The notes: generated from the letters alone by a model not told the origin. A stretch of 64,000 nt of DNA from Magnetospirillum fulvum MGU-K5 (GCF_000442515.1 NZ_AQPH01000008.1:21152-85151); one strand, 5' to 3'; shown: positions 36,183 through 46,082, counted from the first letter of the stretch. Numbers and translations are program-made.

Positions 36183-37619
36183 CTAGCGGGCCGGGCTGGG
36201 CTGAAGCGCGGGTGCCGTCGCCGCGTCTTTGCCAAGGATCGTCCGCGCCACGTTATAGGCCATCACCAGCCCCCCGGTCAGGAACAGCACGCCACCGATG
36301 GCGCGAATGACGTAATAGGGGTGCATCGCCTTGACCGTCTCGACGAAGGAATATTCGAGGAAGCCATAGCTGTCATAGGCCCGCCACATCAGCCCCTGCA
36401 TGATCCCGGAAATCCACATCGCGGTGATGTAGAGAACGATACCAATCGTCGCGATCCAGAAATGCACTCCGACCAGACGTAGCGAGTACATCTCGGACTT
36501 GCCCCACAGCTTGGGCACCAGGAAGTAGATCGCGCCGAACGAAATGAAGGCGACCCAGCCCAACGCCCCGGAATGAACGTGGCCGATGCCCCAATCGGTG
36601 TAGTGCGACAACGCATTGACCGAGCGGATCGCCATCAACGGCCCTTCGAACGTCGCGATGCCATAGAACGCGACCGAGGTGACCATGAAGCGGATCACCG
36701 GATCGGTGCGCAGCTTGTCCCACGCCCCCGACAGCGTCATCAACCCGTTCAACATTCCGCCCCACGACGGCATCCACAGCATCACCGAGAAGGTCATCCC
36801 CAGCGTCTGCGCCCAATCGGGTAAGGCGGTGTAATGGAGATGGTGCGGACCGGCCCAGATATACAGGAAAATCAGCGCCCAAAAGTGAACGATCGACAAC
36901 CGGTATGAATAGACCGGACGCTCGGCCCGCTTGGGGACAAAATAATACATGATCCCCAGGAACCCGGCGGTGAGGAAGAAGCCGACCGCATTATGGCCGT
37001 ACCACCACTGGGTCATCGCATTCTGGACCCCGCCGAACAGCGGATAGCTTTTGGTCAGACTGACCGGCACCGCGAGGTTATTGCCGACATGGAGCAGCGC
37101 CACGGTCAGGATCATCGCCAGAAAGAACCAGTTGGCGACATAGATATGGGGTTCGCGCCGTTTCAGCAGCGTTCCGGCGAACACCGCCAGATAAATCACC
37201 CACACCACCAGCAACAGCAGATCAAGCAGCCATTCCGGCTCGGCATATTCCTGCGCCTGGGTATAGCCCAGCACATAGGATAGCAACGTCAGGGCCAGGA
37301 ACAGATTATAGCCCCAGAACAGGATCGACCCCAGCCGTTCACCGCCGAACAAGGTGGCGCGACAGGTGCGCTGGACCACATACAACGACGTCGCCATCAG
37401 CACGTTGCCGCCGAAGGCAAAGATCACCGTCGTGGTATGGACCGGCCGCAACCGGCCGAACGTCGTCCATTCGAGGTCGAGGTTGAGGACGGGAAAGGCC
37501 AGCTGCCATGCGATAAAATCGCCGACCAGGAAGCCCAGAATGCCCCACAACACCGCCGCCAGCGTGAATTTGCGGATCACCGCTTCGCAATAAGGGGAAG
37601 ACTCGTGGGTATGTCCCAT
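36183..37619 (-). CDS. ccoN: Cbb3 oxidase catalytic subunit CcoN
   Basis: 478 aa, twelve membrane helices. The haem-copper active site is recognisable: [19 protein letters not shown] with the Cu-B His, AGPHHLHYT with the His pair, and [17 protein letters not shown] carrying haem ligands. High-affinity terminal oxidase for microaerobic respiration, which also protects oxygen-sensitive nitrogenase. First gene of ccoNOQPGHIS and preceded by an FNR/FixK-like box. Confidence 0.97.
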   Translation of the reverse strand: MGHTHESSPYCEAVIRKFTLAAVLWGILGFLVGDFIAWQLAFPVLNLDLEWTTFGRLRPVHTTTVIFAFGGNVLMATSLYVVQRTCRATLFGGERLGSILFWGYNLFLALTLLSYVLGYTQAQEYAEPEWLLDLLLLVVWVIYLAVFAGTLLKRREPHIYVANWFFLAMILTVALLHVGNNLAVPVSLTKSYPLFGGVQNAMTQWWYGHNAVGFFLTAGFLGIMYYFVPKRAERPVYSYRLSIVHFWALIFLYIWAGPHHLHYTALPDWAQTLGMTFSVMLWMPSWGGMLNGLMTLSGAWDKLRTDPVIRFMVTSVAFYGIATFEGPLMAIRSVNALSHYTDWGIGHVHSGALGWVAFISFGAIYFLVPKLWGKSEMYSLRLVGVHFWIATIGIVLYITAMWISGIMQGLMWRAYDSYGFLEYSFVETVKAMHPYYVIRAIGGVLFLTGGLVMAYNVARTILGKDAATAPALQPSPAR

Positions 37620-37675
37620 GCGGAACTCCTGATTTCCGGCAGACCGACGCGGAGAAAGGTAAGCCCCTTCGCCTC

Positions 37676-37689
37676 AAGATATACATCAA
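37676..37689 (-). promoter_or_regulatory. FNR/FixK-type box upstream of ccoN
   Basis: On the minus strand the sequence is TTGAT-GTAT-ATCTT, matching 8 of the 10 defined positions of the consensus TTGAT-N4-ATCAA. It lies 57 nt upstream of the ccoN start, a suitable place for anaerobic activation. One half-site is imperfect. Confidence 0.6.
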
Positions 37690-37763
37690 AAAGGGGTGTG
37701 GCATCATCCTTCCGCAGATCAGCCCTCTTGGCGGCGGCGGTCGGGGGCCTTACAGTGCCCTGC

Positions 37764-38978
37764 ATGACGCATACAGACAACCCCCCCGAAACCGCCCCCG
37801 CCGCCCTTCCCACCCTGACCCTGGCCAAAGGCCACTCGAAACGGCTGCGTGCCGGTCATCCGTGGGTCTTCTCCAACGAAATCGACATGACCCCGGAAAC
37901 CCGGCTGTTGCCGCCGGGCGGTCTGGTCTCGCTGGTCGATGCCGGGGGCGAACGGCTGGGCGTTGCCACCTTCAATCCCCATTCGCTGATTTCGGTGCGG
38001 CTGCTGTCGCGCGATCCGTCGCAGAAGATCGACCGCGCCTTTCTTGCCGCCCGGCTGTCCGCCGCCCTGACCCTGCGTCAGGCTTTGTTCCCCCGCCCGT
38101 TCTATCGGCTGATCCATTCCGAGGCCGATGGCCTGCCCGGTCTGGTGGTTGACCGCTTCGGCGACGTGCTGGCGGTGCAGACCAACACCGCCGGGATGGA
38201 GCGCCTGCTCCCCGACCTGCTGGCGGTGTTCGATGATCTGCTGTCGCCGCGCGCCGTGGTGCTGGTCAATGACAGCCCCGCCCGCAGCCACGAGGGCTTG
38301 CAGCCCGAACATCGTGTCGTCGCCGGGGCGATCGAGGGTCCGGTCGAGCTGGAAGAAAACGGCTGCCGCTTCGTCGCCGACCTTCAGGAAGGCCAGAAGA
38401 CCGGCTGGTTCTACGATCAGCGCGACAACCGCGCCGCCGTCGCCCGCGTCGCGCCGGGTCGCCGCGTGCTGGACGTCTATACCTATGCTGGCGGCTTTGC
38501 CGTTCAGGCGGCAGTCGCCGGGGCCCGCGAAGTGATCGCGGTTGACCGTTCGGAAACCTCGCTGGCGCTGGCCGCCCGCGCCGCCGAACTGAACAATGTC
38601 GCGGTCCAGACCGTCCGCGCCGAATCCTTCGCCGAGATGGAACGCCTCGCCGCCGCCGGGGAAAAATTCGGGGTGGTGGTGGTCGATCCCCCCGCCTTTG
38701 TCAAATCGCGCAAGGATCTGGGCGCCGGGGCCAAGGGCTATCGCAAGATGACCCGGCTTGCCGCCGCCCTGGTCGAACCCGGCGGTTTCCTGTTCTGCGC
38801 CTCGTGCTCGCATCACATGCCGGTCGAGGCCTTTGCCCTGGAAACCGCACGCGGGCTGCAACAGGCCGGGCGCACCGGCCGGATCATCCGTTCCGCCGGG
38901 GCCTCGTCCGACCATCCGGTTCATCCCTGGCTGCCGGAAAGCGCCTATCTCAAGGCGCTGATGTACCAACTGGACTAA
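37764..38978 (+). CDS. RlmI-like class I SAM-dependent rRNA methyltransferase
   Basis: 404 aa from the ATG at 37764 (no strong ribosome site). An N-terminal PUA domain (TLAKGHSKRLRAGHPWVFSNEI), a central EEHEVD-like domain (GLPGLVVDRFG) and a C-terminal Rossmann methyltransferase with VLDVYTYAGGFAVQAA and the catalytic-site motif VVDPPAFVKSRKD. RlmI makes m5C1962 in E. coli 23S rRNA; the same target is inferred. Its end overlaps the convergent chaC gene by 4 nt. Confidence 0.88.
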   Translation: MTHTDNPPETAPAALPTLTLAKGHSKRLRAGHPWVFSNEIDMTPETRLLPPGGLVSLVDAGGERLGVATFNPHSLISVRLLSRDPSQKIDRAFLAARLSAALTLRQALFPRPFYRLIHSEADGLPGLVVDRFGDVLAVQTNTAGMERLLPDLLAVFDDLLSPRAVVLVNDSPARSHEGLQPEHRVVAGAIEGPVELEENGCRFVADLQEGQKTGWFYDQRDNRAAVARVAPGRRVLDVYTYAGGFAVQAAVAGAREVIAVDRSETSLALAARAAELNNVAVQTVRAESFAEMERLAAAGEKFGVVVVDPPAFVKSRKDLGAGAKGYRKMTRLAAALVEPGGFLFCASCSHHMPVEAFALETARGLQQAGRTGRIIRSAGASSDHPVHPWLPESAYLKALMYQLD

Positions 38979-39529
38979 GCCGCCCCGCTCCGGCGCGCCG
39001 CATCGACCTGCGACAGCAGGCGGTGCAGCGCGCTGTCGGCGATGCCGAGATCGGTCAGATGCGCCACCGTCTCGGCCAGGTAATCGCGGCTGGTTCCGGC
39101 GCAGCCGGTGCCTTGGCACACCAACGAGACCAGGGCGGCGGGATCGCTCGCCCGGTAATATTGATCGTGCTCGCGGGCGGCGACAAAGGCCCAGGCCGAC
39201 ACCGTCCGCCCATCATCGAGCCGGACCGGCAGATAACACGGCCGGTAGACGCCCCCGATCATCTCGCGGGCGATCAGGCGCTGGCGCGCCTCTTCGACAT
39301 CGTCGGGCGCGACCCAGAAGGCGCGGCCCAGGCACGACCCGCCGCGATCAAGCCCCAGCACCAGCCCCGGCCGCTCCGGCGTGCCGCGATAATGATTGGA
39401 GAGGATGCACAAGGCGCGGTGAAACCCCCACAGCCGGGCCACCACCACCTCGACATGAGGAAAATCCGGCCGCCACATCAGCGACCCATAGGCAAACACC
39501 CACAATCCGTCCCGCACGCTTGGCTCCAT
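38975..39529 (-). CDS. ChaC-type gamma-glutamylcyclotransferase
   Basis: 184 aa from the ATG at 39529. The family nucleotide-like loop FAYGSLMWRPDF opens the protein, the catalytic Glu region is EEARQRLIAREM, and VYRPCYLPVRL and GTSRDYLAETVAHL are conserved in ChaC. It degrades glutathione to 5-oxoproline and Cys-Gly. It lies just downstream of the diguanylate cyclase gene on the same strand (14-nt gap). Confidence 0.87.
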   Translation of the reverse strand: MEPSVRDGLWVFAYGSLMWRPDFPHVEVVVARLWGFHRALCILSNHYRGTPERPGLVLGLDRGGSCLGRAFWVAPDDVEEARQRLIAREMIGGVYRPCYLPVRLDDGRTVSAWAFVAAREHDQYYRASDPAALVSLVCQGTGCAGTSRDYLAETVAHLTDLGIADSALHRLLSQVDAARRSGAA

Positions 39530-39543
39530 CTTGTTTCCCGGCG

Positions 39544-40743
39544 CTACCCTTCCGGCGCGGTCTCGACCCGGTTGCGACCGCCATCCTTGGCGCGATACAG
39601 CGCGCAATCGGCCCGGTTCAGAATCACGGCGATATCATCCGGCGTCACCGAGGCATCGGCATGATCGGCCCAGGAGGCAACACCGATACTGACCGTCATC
39701 GTCCCGGTCTCGCCCCCGTCGATCGACAAGATCACCTGTTCGACCTGCTGGCGCAGCCGTTCGGCGATCAGCCGGGCCGACTCGCCCGCGGTGCCGGGCA
39801 AGGCGATCGCGAATTCCTCGCCGCCGATCCGGCCCAGAATGTCGCCCTCGCGCAGCGCCCGACGGCAGGCGGCGACAAAGGCCCGCAACGCCGAATCCCC
39901 GGCGGCATGGCCCCAGCGGTCGTTGATCCGCTTGAAATGATCGAGATCGAGCGCCAGGACGGAAAAGGGACGCCCCATCCGCCGGGCATGATCGAGCTCC
40001 ATTCCGGCCAGATGGTGGAAATGGGCGCGGTTGGCGATGCCGGTCAGCGAATCGCGGGTGGCCCGCCATTCCAACTCGGCCAGATGAATCTGGTGATCGC
40101 AGAAGGCGCGAAGCGACAGCGCCAGATCGTCGATGCAATCCTCGTCATTCAGCACCACCGGCACGCGGTCGAGCACCATCCGCAGCAATTCCGCGCCGGG
40201 ATCGTCATGATGGCGGACCACGACCGGATAAGCCCCGACCACCAGCCGGTCCCCCCCGGCAGGCAGGACCAGCCGCTGCCACGTCTCTTCATGCGCGCCA
40301 TTGTCGAACAACGCGGTATAGGAGCGCCACAGCGGCCGCTTGACCCGGCGGGCATAGGCATAATCGAAATCGAGCATGCCGCGCCGGTCGGCGGGCAGGA
40401 TGTCGGCGGGCAGGCGGTCGATCACGCATCCGGCCAGATCGGCCCCGAAATGACGCACGAAGGCGCGGCCGTAATGGGTATAGCGGTTGCCGTCGGAATC
40501 GATATCGATCACCAGCAAATGGTCGGCATGTTGGGCAAAATAGACATGGGGCTCGTCAAACGATCCCGCCGCCCGCCACAGGGCCAGCAGATCGACCAGC
40601 CGCTCGTCCATCACCTTCGCCACCAGCGCCTGCATGGGTGGGATCCTCCCGGCAGCCCATTCGCGGATCGTCCGGATCGCCGGGTTTGTCATCCCGTATC
40701 GTAACCGGTCACCGGGCGCGGATGCGTCCGATGAGTGCAGCAT
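39544..40743 (-). CDS. Diguanylate cyclase (GGDEF domain)
   Basis: 399 aa from the ATG at 40743 (AGGA 7 nt upstream). The N-terminal ~220 residues form a PAS-like sensory region (DEPHVYFAQHADHLLVIDID, HYGRAFVRHFGADLAG). The C-terminal GGDEF domain has the active signature GGEEF at ~307-311 and the inhibitory I-site RxxD at ~298-301, five residues earlier. It should make c-di-GMP under product feedback. The antagonist EAL protein is encoded ~18 kb away. Confidence 0.9.
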   Translation of the reverse strand: MLHSSDASAPGDRLRYGMTNPAIRTIREWAAGRIPPMQALVAKVMDERLVDLLALWRAAGSFDEPHVYFAQHADHLLVIDIDSDGNRYTHYGRAFVRHFGADLAGCVIDRLPADILPADRRGMLDFDYAYARRVKRPLWRSYTALFDNGAHEETWQRLVLPAGGDRLVVGAYPVVVRHHDDPGAELLRMVLDRVPVVLNDEDCIDDLALSLRAFCDHQIHLAELEWRATRDSLTGIANRAHFHHLAGMELDHARRMGRPFSVLALDLDHFKRINDRWGHAAGDSALRAFVAACRRALREGDILGRIGGEEFAIALPGTAGESARLIAERLRQQVEQVILSIDGGETGTMTVSIGVASWADHADASVTPDDIAVILNRADCALYRAKDGGRNRVETAPEG

Positions 40744-40900
40744 GATGATATCCTGGCTTCATCGCGCCTGTGAATCTCCTATCACGACGTATCAAAGGAT
40801 ACCACCCCCATACCTAAGGTACGGCGCAGTCACACCTTCAGTCATGAGTTCCGCCTCTGCTCTTCCCGTTTTCGGTTTGCTGGTGTCACTGTAAGAGTCG

Positions 40901-41803
40901 ATGTCGGATCTCGCACGTACCCTGTTTCAAGCGACCCGCCCCCTTTCGTTTCACGCCTCGGCCGTTCCGGTTGCGGTGGGGACCGCGTGGGGACTTCATG
41001 ACGGGGGATCATTCCACCCGACTCTGTTCCTGCTGGCATTATCCTGCGCCGTCTGCCTCCATGCCGGGGGAAATGTCGTCAACGATGTCGGCGACGAACT
41101 CAACGGTTCGGACCGGCTCAATCACGTCCATATCCAGCCTTTTACCGGCGGCTCGCGCCTGATCCAGACCGGGCGTCTGTCGGTCCGTGCCATGGCGGTG
41201 TGGGGCGCTGTCCTGATGGTGCTGGGCGGCGGACTGGGCGGCATCCTGACGATGGCCAAGGGGCCGGTCGCGCTGATGTTCGCCCTGGTCTGTTTCATGC
41301 TGGCCCTGGCCTATTCCTTGCCGCCGATGACCCTGGCGTCACGCGGATTGGGCGAGGGAACCGTCGCGATCGCCTTCGGTCTGCCCGTGCCGTTTGCCGG
41401 ATGGCTGCAAAGCGGCCAGTTCAGCCTTGAAGCGATGGTGGCGGCGGTGATCGTCGGCTGTTGGACGGCGGCGATGCTGATCTGCACCGAAATCCCCGAC
41501 ATCCGCCCCGATGCCGCTGCGGGCAAGCGGACCCTGGTGGTCCGGCTCGGCATCAAGCGAGCCCCCTCGCTTTATCTGGCGGTCCAGGCCACCGCGTCGG
41601 CGCTGCAACTGGGTCTCGGCTGGCTGGCCGATCTCCCCGCCTGGGCCACCCTGCCCCCGGTGGTGACGATGCTGGTCGCGCTGGCGGCGGCCCCGATGAT
41701 GATGCGGGATCGCCCCTCGCAACTGAGCGCGATCCGCCTCACCCTCGGCATCCACCTCACCGGCGGATTGATGCTGATCCTCTCGGCGCTGTCTTCTCAC
41801 TAA
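40901..41803 (+). CDS. UbiA-superfamily prenyltransferase, MenA-like
   Basis: 300 aa integral membrane protein. The two Asp motifs are NVVNDVGDELNGSD near residue 58 and TEIPDIRPDAAAGKRTL near residue 195, closer to MenA (1,4-dihydroxy-2-naphthoate prenyltransferase) than to UbiA. With a true ubiA in the window, this one may serve menaquinone/rhodoquinone-type or another prenylated product; no other men genes are in view, so the substrate is open. It is convergent with marK, and a short hairpin (CGCGGC / GCCGCG, 41805-41820) lies between. Confidence 0.8.
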   Translation: MSDLARTLFQATRPLSFHASAVPVAVGTAWGLHDGGSFHPTLFLLALSCAVCLHAGGNVVNDVGDELNGSDRLNHVHIQPFTGGSRLIQTGRLSVRAMAVWGAVLMVLGGGLGGILTMAKGPVALMFALVCFMLALAYSLPPMTLASRGLGEGTVAIAFGLPVPFAGWLQSGQFSLEAMVAAVIVGCWTAAMLICTEIPDIRPDAAAGKRTLVVRLGIKRAPSLYLAVQATASALQLGLGWLADLPAWATLPPVVTMLVALAAAPMMMRDRPSQLSAIRLTLGIHLTGGLMLILSALSSH

Positions 41804-41826
41804 ACGCGGCGTCAGCCGCGCGCCCC

Positions 41827-43197
41827 CTACCCCATCGTCTCGGCGCGGACCACCGTGGTGTAGATCCGCTCGATCAGGTGCAGCGCCCCGCGATAGCCGA
41901 TATAGCTGCGCGACAGCACCACTTCGTCGGTGCAGGGATAGCCGATTTCAATCAGCGGCGCGTCCAGCGCCTTGGCCAGTTCGTCTTCCCACGTCGTGCC
42001 GAACACGATCGGCAAATGGCCGGTCAGGTCGGTGGCGCGGACGATCCGATCAATCTCGTATCCGTCCTCGGCGAAATAGACCGGAACCTCGGAATCGTCG
42101 GACAGGGCGCGAAAAGCGGCAACGATCCCGGCGCGTTCGGCCTCGGGCGGGTTCTCGGTGATGATGTGGCAGGCCGGAACCAGACCAAGCTGGTCGATCA
42201 TGAAGGCACTGACCGCGAGATTGTAGGCGCTGTCGCTGACGACGACCAGCGCCGAGGGCAATTGGTACTGGCTGGTGCACCCGGCATAGAACGCCGAGAA
42301 ATCGCGCAGATAGAGGTAATAGCGCCGTTCCTCCGCCGCGATAAAGCGTTCGACCCGATCGCGATCCAGCCCGGCGAAATCAGCGACGGCACGCAGGAAC
42401 CGCCCGGTTTCCCTGGCCCCGATCGGCACAGTGGGGATGTGCAGGAACGGCTGGCCGTATTTCTGTTCCAGGTGGCGGGCGGTCTCCAGCCCCAGCCAGG
42501 GCGACAGAACAAGATTGAACTGGGCGCGGGGAACCTGCCGCCACTCCTCGGCCCCTCGGCTGGAATGGCCGAACAGAATGTTGACCTCCAGACCGATCCC
42601 GTCGAGCAGACGCTGAATCTCTTCCAGATCACCCCGCCAGAACGGATTCTGATAGGGCAGCAGCGACCAGACATTGACCAGACCGGGCTGAACCGGACCG
42701 GCGTAATCGTCGGCGTACTGGTCGATGATCGCGCGGGCAACGATCTCGTGGCCGGTGAAATTGTTGCCCTGATAGCCGTTGGTTTCGGCGAACACGATCG
42801 GCACGCCGCGCTTGCGATAGCCCGACACGACGCTGGCGACATCGTCGCCGATCAAGGCGGGGACGCAGCCCGACAGCACGACGAACAGATCGGCCTCCAT
42901 CACCTTCAGGGTCGCGCCAATCACCGTGTCCAGCCGGTCGGCCCCGCCGAAAATCACCTCGCGATTGCCCATGTTGGTGCTGGGCACCTGGAACTCGCCG
43001 CCCTGATAGCCGCTGATTCCCGACAAAGCGTGGAACTGCTTCGAGGCACAGCCGGGGCCGCAATGGGTGATCGGCTGGGCTCCCGGAATCGCGATGACGC
43101 TGGTGATCGCGCCCAGGGTGCAGGCATAGCGGACCTGTTCAAGCGGGCAGGAACCGCCGCACGAGGCCGGGGCCGGATTGGGGGAAAGGGAGGTCAT
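41827..43197 (-). CDS. marK: Nitrogenase-like methylthio-alkane reductase beta subunit (MarK-like)
   Basis: 456 aa, a NifK-related protein distinct from the VnfK and VnfN of this window. Cys26 (YACTLGA), Cys50 (HCGPGCAS) and Cys111 (LSGCVPALIGDD) align with the three P-cluster ligands of NifK, so a metal cluster shared with the partner subunit is expected. Adjacent to the MarD-like gene and metY, the arrangement known for the methylthio-alkane reductase of Rhodospirillum rubrum, which releases methanethiol from methylthio-ethanol or dimethyl sulfide. No MarH or MarB gene is in the window. Other nitrogenase-like (group IV) functions are possible. Confidence 0.78.
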   Translation of the reverse strand: MTSLSPNPAPASCGGSCPLEQVRYACTLGAITSVIAIPGAQPITHCGPGCASKQFHALSGISGYQGGEFQVPSTNMGNREVIFGGADRLDTVIGATLKVMEADLFVVLSGCVPALIGDDVASVVSGYRKRGVPIVFAETNGYQGNNFTGHEIVARAIIDQYADDYAGPVQPGLVNVWSLLPYQNPFWRGDLEEIQRLLDGIGLEVNILFGHSSRGAEEWRQVPRAQFNLVLSPWLGLETARHLEQKYGQPFLHIPTVPIGARETGRFLRAVADFAGLDRDRVERFIAAEERRYYLYLRDFSAFYAGCTSQYQLPSALVVVSDSAYNLAVSAFMIDQLGLVPACHIITENPPEAERAGIVAAFRALSDDSEVPVYFAEDGYEIDRIVRATDLTGHLPIVFGTTWEDELAKALDAPLIEIGYPCTDEVVLSRSYIGYRGALHLIERIYTTVVRAETMG

Positions 43198-43218
43198 CGC
43201 GGGGGCGGTCCTTGGGCG

Positions 43219-44730
43219 TTAGACGGCGGGAATCGACAGGGCGTAGGGGTTGGTCTCGTCCTTCCACCAACGCTGATAGGGGAAGGAGGAATGGGCGGCG
43301 ACATCCTGATAAAAGCGCCGCCGTGGCAAGATGCGCAGGATGGCCCGGCCAATCGTGATCAGGCCGTCATAGCCCAGCCCGTCATTCGAATAGAAAATCG
43401 GCAGAACCGGAATGCCGAGACGACCGGCCAGGGCGGCAATCGATCCGGTATGGCGGCAGATCACGAAATCGGGCTTGGCCCGCTGCAAGGCGGCATGGGC
43501 CTGGAAATGCTGATCGGGGCTGACGGTGAAATGGGCGACGTCACCCCAGGTTTCGACCAGATGCGACAACGAATCCTGGCGAGGATCGCCGCTGTCGGTG
43601 CTGGGATCGTGATGGAAGGAATAAGCGGCATCGACCGTAACCCCCAATTCGCGCAGATCGGCCAGCAGACCGTGGGCGAACGCGGCCCCGGCGGCGACAA
43701 AGCCGCGTTTGCCCGCCAGCGCCCGCCGCAGCCGCGCCAGTTCCGGGGCGACGCGGGCCCGTTCGCGGGCGATCAGCGCCTCGACCCGATCCTCGCGCCC
43801 GGTCATCCGGGCGATATCGCGCAGCCATTCGTCGGTGGCGTCCTGGCCATAGGGCAACGGGGCCTTGACCTCCGGCACGCCGTATTCCTGCTCCAGCCCG
43901 GTGGCGAGATAGGACAACACAAAGCACATCGTCGCCGTGGCCGTCGCCTCGGACATCCGGGCCAGCCGGTCGAGCGGACTGCCCCCCATCACCAGATTGA
44001 CCCGAAGCCCCAGCGGTTCCAGCAGCGGCGAAAATACGTCAGGACCGCCCAGATGGATCACGTTGATCAGGTCCGCCTGTCGGGCGGGCGGATCCTTGCG
44101 CACCAGACGGCGCAGGATGCCGTGTTCGATCACGTCCCAGCCGCTGCTCCAATGCTTCGATTTGAACCCCTCGCAATGCAGCGTGACGATGGTGACGCCC
44201 AACTCCGCCTCCAAGGCCTGGGCGGTGCTGTCAATGTCGTCGCCGATGATCCCGGTCGAACAGGAACTGGCGACAAAGATCACCTTGGGGCGGTGACGCG
44301 CCCACGCCGTGCGGATCGCCTGCTCCAGCTTGCCAACTCCGCCGAACACCATGTCGCGCTCGGTCAGATTGGTGCAGATCGATTGCGGATTCTTCACCTC
44401 CCACCCCCGCCGCGCCGCCAGATCGCGGTAATAGCGGCAGGTAAACGACTGGCTGGCGGCGCAGCCGATCGGGGAATGCTGGATCACCACCGAATCCTGG
44501 ATGATCGTCGCGTTGGTGACGGCAATGCATTCGGCGCACATCGACGCCTGACTGAGCGGGCTGTCCTGCTCGCACAGACGCTTGCCGCCCGCGCCGCGCC
44601 CGGCCTTGCCACAGCCCGAGGTAAAGGCGGAATCGCGGGCCAGATCGCTGGCGCACCCTTCCCATTGGGTAATCGTGCCCAGCCTTTGTTCGCGCGTTTC
44701 GGCTTCCGGATGCTTGAGATTGAGCGTCAT
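43219..44730 (-). CDS. marD: Nitrogenase-like methylthio-alkane reductase alpha subunit (MarD-like)
   Basis: 503 aa. Cys65 (SMCAEC), Cys90 (HSPIGCAASQ) and Cys157 (ASSCSTGIIGDD) match the P-cluster-type ligands of NifD. Cys269 (TATMCFVLSYLATGL) falls where NifD/VnfD bind the cofactor iron, but where the cofactor His would lie (IFYSNDGLGYDG) I see no His. The active-site metal cluster is therefore likely anchored differently from FeMo/FeV-co. The extended Cys-rich N-terminus (CASDL, SGCGKAG, RLCEQD) is also unlike VnfD. Lies 21 nt upstream of marK and 29 nt downstream of metY, as one operon. Confidence 0.8.
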   Translation of the reverse strand: MTLNLKHPEAETREQRLGTITQWEGCASDLARDSAFTSGCGKAGRGAGGKRLCEQDSPLSQASMCAECIAVTNATIIQDSVVIQHSPIGCAASQSFTCRYYRDLAARRGWEVKNPQSICTNLTERDMVFGGVGKLEQAIRTAWARHRPKVIFVASSCSTGIIGDDIDSTAQALEAELGVTIVTLHCEGFKSKHWSSGWDVIEHGILRRLVRKDPPARQADLINVIHLGGPDVFSPLLEPLGLRVNLVMGGSPLDRLARMSEATATATMCFVLSYLATGLEQEYGVPEVKAPLPYGQDATDEWLRDIARMTGREDRVEALIARERARVAPELARLRRALAGKRGFVAAGAAFAHGLLADLRELGVTVDAAYSFHHDPSTDSGDPRQDSLSHLVETWGDVAHFTVSPDQHFQAHAALQRAKPDFVICRHTGSIAALAGRLGIPVLPIFYSNDGLGYDGLITIGRAILRILPRRRFYQDVAAHSSFPYQRWWKDETNPYALSIPAV

Positions 44731-44759
44731 GACGTCTCTTTCTGGCGGGGGGCGCGCGA

Positions 44760-46055
44760 TCAGACCCGATCCAGCGCCTGGGACAGATCGGCGATGATGT
44801 CGTCAACGGCCTCGATCCCGATCGACAGCCGGACATAGCCCGGCGTCACGCCCGAGGCGTGCTGTTCCTCTGGGGTCAACTGGCCGTGGGTGGTGCTGGC
44901 GGGATGGATCGCGAGGCTGCGGGCATCGCCGATATTGGCGACGTGATAGAGCAGTTTCAGCGAATCGATGAAGCGCTTGCCCGCCTCGATTCCCCCCGTC
45001 AACTCGACCCCGACCAGACCGCCATATCCCCCGCTCAGATAGGCGTCGGCACGGCGGCGGGCCTCGCCCTCTTGCAGGCCGGGATAAATCACCGCGGACA
45101 CCTTGGGATGGCCGGACAAAAAGGCGGCGACGCGGGCGGCGTTGTCGCTGTGGCGCAAAATCCGCAGCGGCAGGGTCTCCAGCCCCTGGGCAAGCTGAAA
45201 GGCGCTGTGCGGCGCAATCGCCGGGCCGAGATCGCGCAGCAGACCGGCGCGGGCGGCCAGGATATAGGCGATCGGACCAAACGGCTGGGCCAGTTCGACC
45301 CAGCTTTTGTTGGCGTAGGACGGGTCGGGCCGGGTCAGCAGCGGCTGACGGGTTGCGTGCTCGGCCCAGGGAAAGCGGCCGCTGTCGATGATCGCGCCGC
45401 CGATGGTGGTGCCATGGCCGCCGATATATTTCGTCGCCGAATAGACCACCACCGCCGCGCCATGGTCGAACGGGCGGGCCAGCACCGGGGCCAGGGTGTT
45501 GTCGATAATCAGCGGGATACCGAAATCGCGGCCGATCTCGGCGACCTCGCGGATCGGGAAAACCTCCAGCTTGGGATTGGGCAGGGTTTCGCCGAAATAA
45601 AGCCGGGTGCGGTCATCGGTGGCGCGGCGGAAATTCTCGGGGTCGGAGGGATCGACGAAGCGGGTCTCGATCCCGAACTGGCGCAGCCGGTGGGCGAAGA
45701 ACGCCCACGTCCCGCCATACAGGTCGGTGCCGCTGACGATATTGTCCCCGGCCTGGACCAGGGTCAGGACGGCAATCGCCGTCGCCGCCTGTCCCGACGC
45801 CAGCGCCAAGGCGGCGGCCCCGCCCTCCAGCGCGGCGAGACGCTGTTCCAGCGCCTCCTGGGTCGGGTTGCCGACCCGCGTATACATGAAGCCGATTTCG
45901 GCCAGATTGGCCAGCCGCTCGGCCCGGGCGGTCCCTTGGAGATCGAACGAGACGCTTTGATAGATCGGAACCGTCGTCGCCCCGGTGGCGGGATCGGCCC
46001 GAAAGCCGCCACCATGCAGGACCAGGGTATCGACATTGCGCGTTTCAAAGGACAT
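44760..46055 (-). CDS. metY: O-acetylhomoserine sulfhydrylase
   Basis: 431 aa PLP enzyme of the Cys/Met-metabolism family. Motifs: TVPIYQSVSF, YTRVGNPTQEALEQRLAALEG, the PLP-lysine segment VYSATKYIGGHGTT, and RLSIGIEAVDDIIADL at the C-terminus. It joins O-acetylhomoserine with sulfide or methanethiol. With marDK downstream, the second reaction, methanethiol to methionine, is the sensible role: salvage of sulfur from methylthio-alcohols under sulfate limitation. First gene of the unit; preceded by a promoter and a structured leader. Confidence 0.93.
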   Translation of the reverse strand: MSFETRNVDTLVLHGGGFRADPATGATTVPIYQSVSFDLQGTARAERLANLAEIGFMYTRVGNPTQEALEQRLAALEGGAAALALASGQAATAIAVLTLVQAGDNIVSGTDLYGGTWAFFAHRLRQFGIETRFVDPSDPENFRRATDDRTRLYFGETLPNPKLEVFPIREVAEIGRDFGIPLIIDNTLAPVLARPFDHGAAVVVYSATKYIGGHGTTIGGAIIDSGRFPWAEHATRQPLLTRPDPSYANKSWVELAQPFGPIAYILAARAGLLRDLGPAIAPHSAFQLAQGLETLPLRILRHSDNAARVAAFLSGHPKVSAVIYPGLQEGEARRRADAYLSGGYGGLVGVELTGGIEAGKRFIDSLKLLYHVANIGDARSLAIHPASTTHGQLTPEEQHASGVTPGYVRLSIGIEAVDDIIADLSQALDRV

Positions 46056-46082
46056 GCCCGCTCTCCCGCACCCCTGTGTGCC

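Noticed and set aside
41461..44838. An 1125-codon plus-strand frame
   Set aside because: Antisense to marD and marK; low-complexity Gly/Gln/Asp translation without a start signal or domain.
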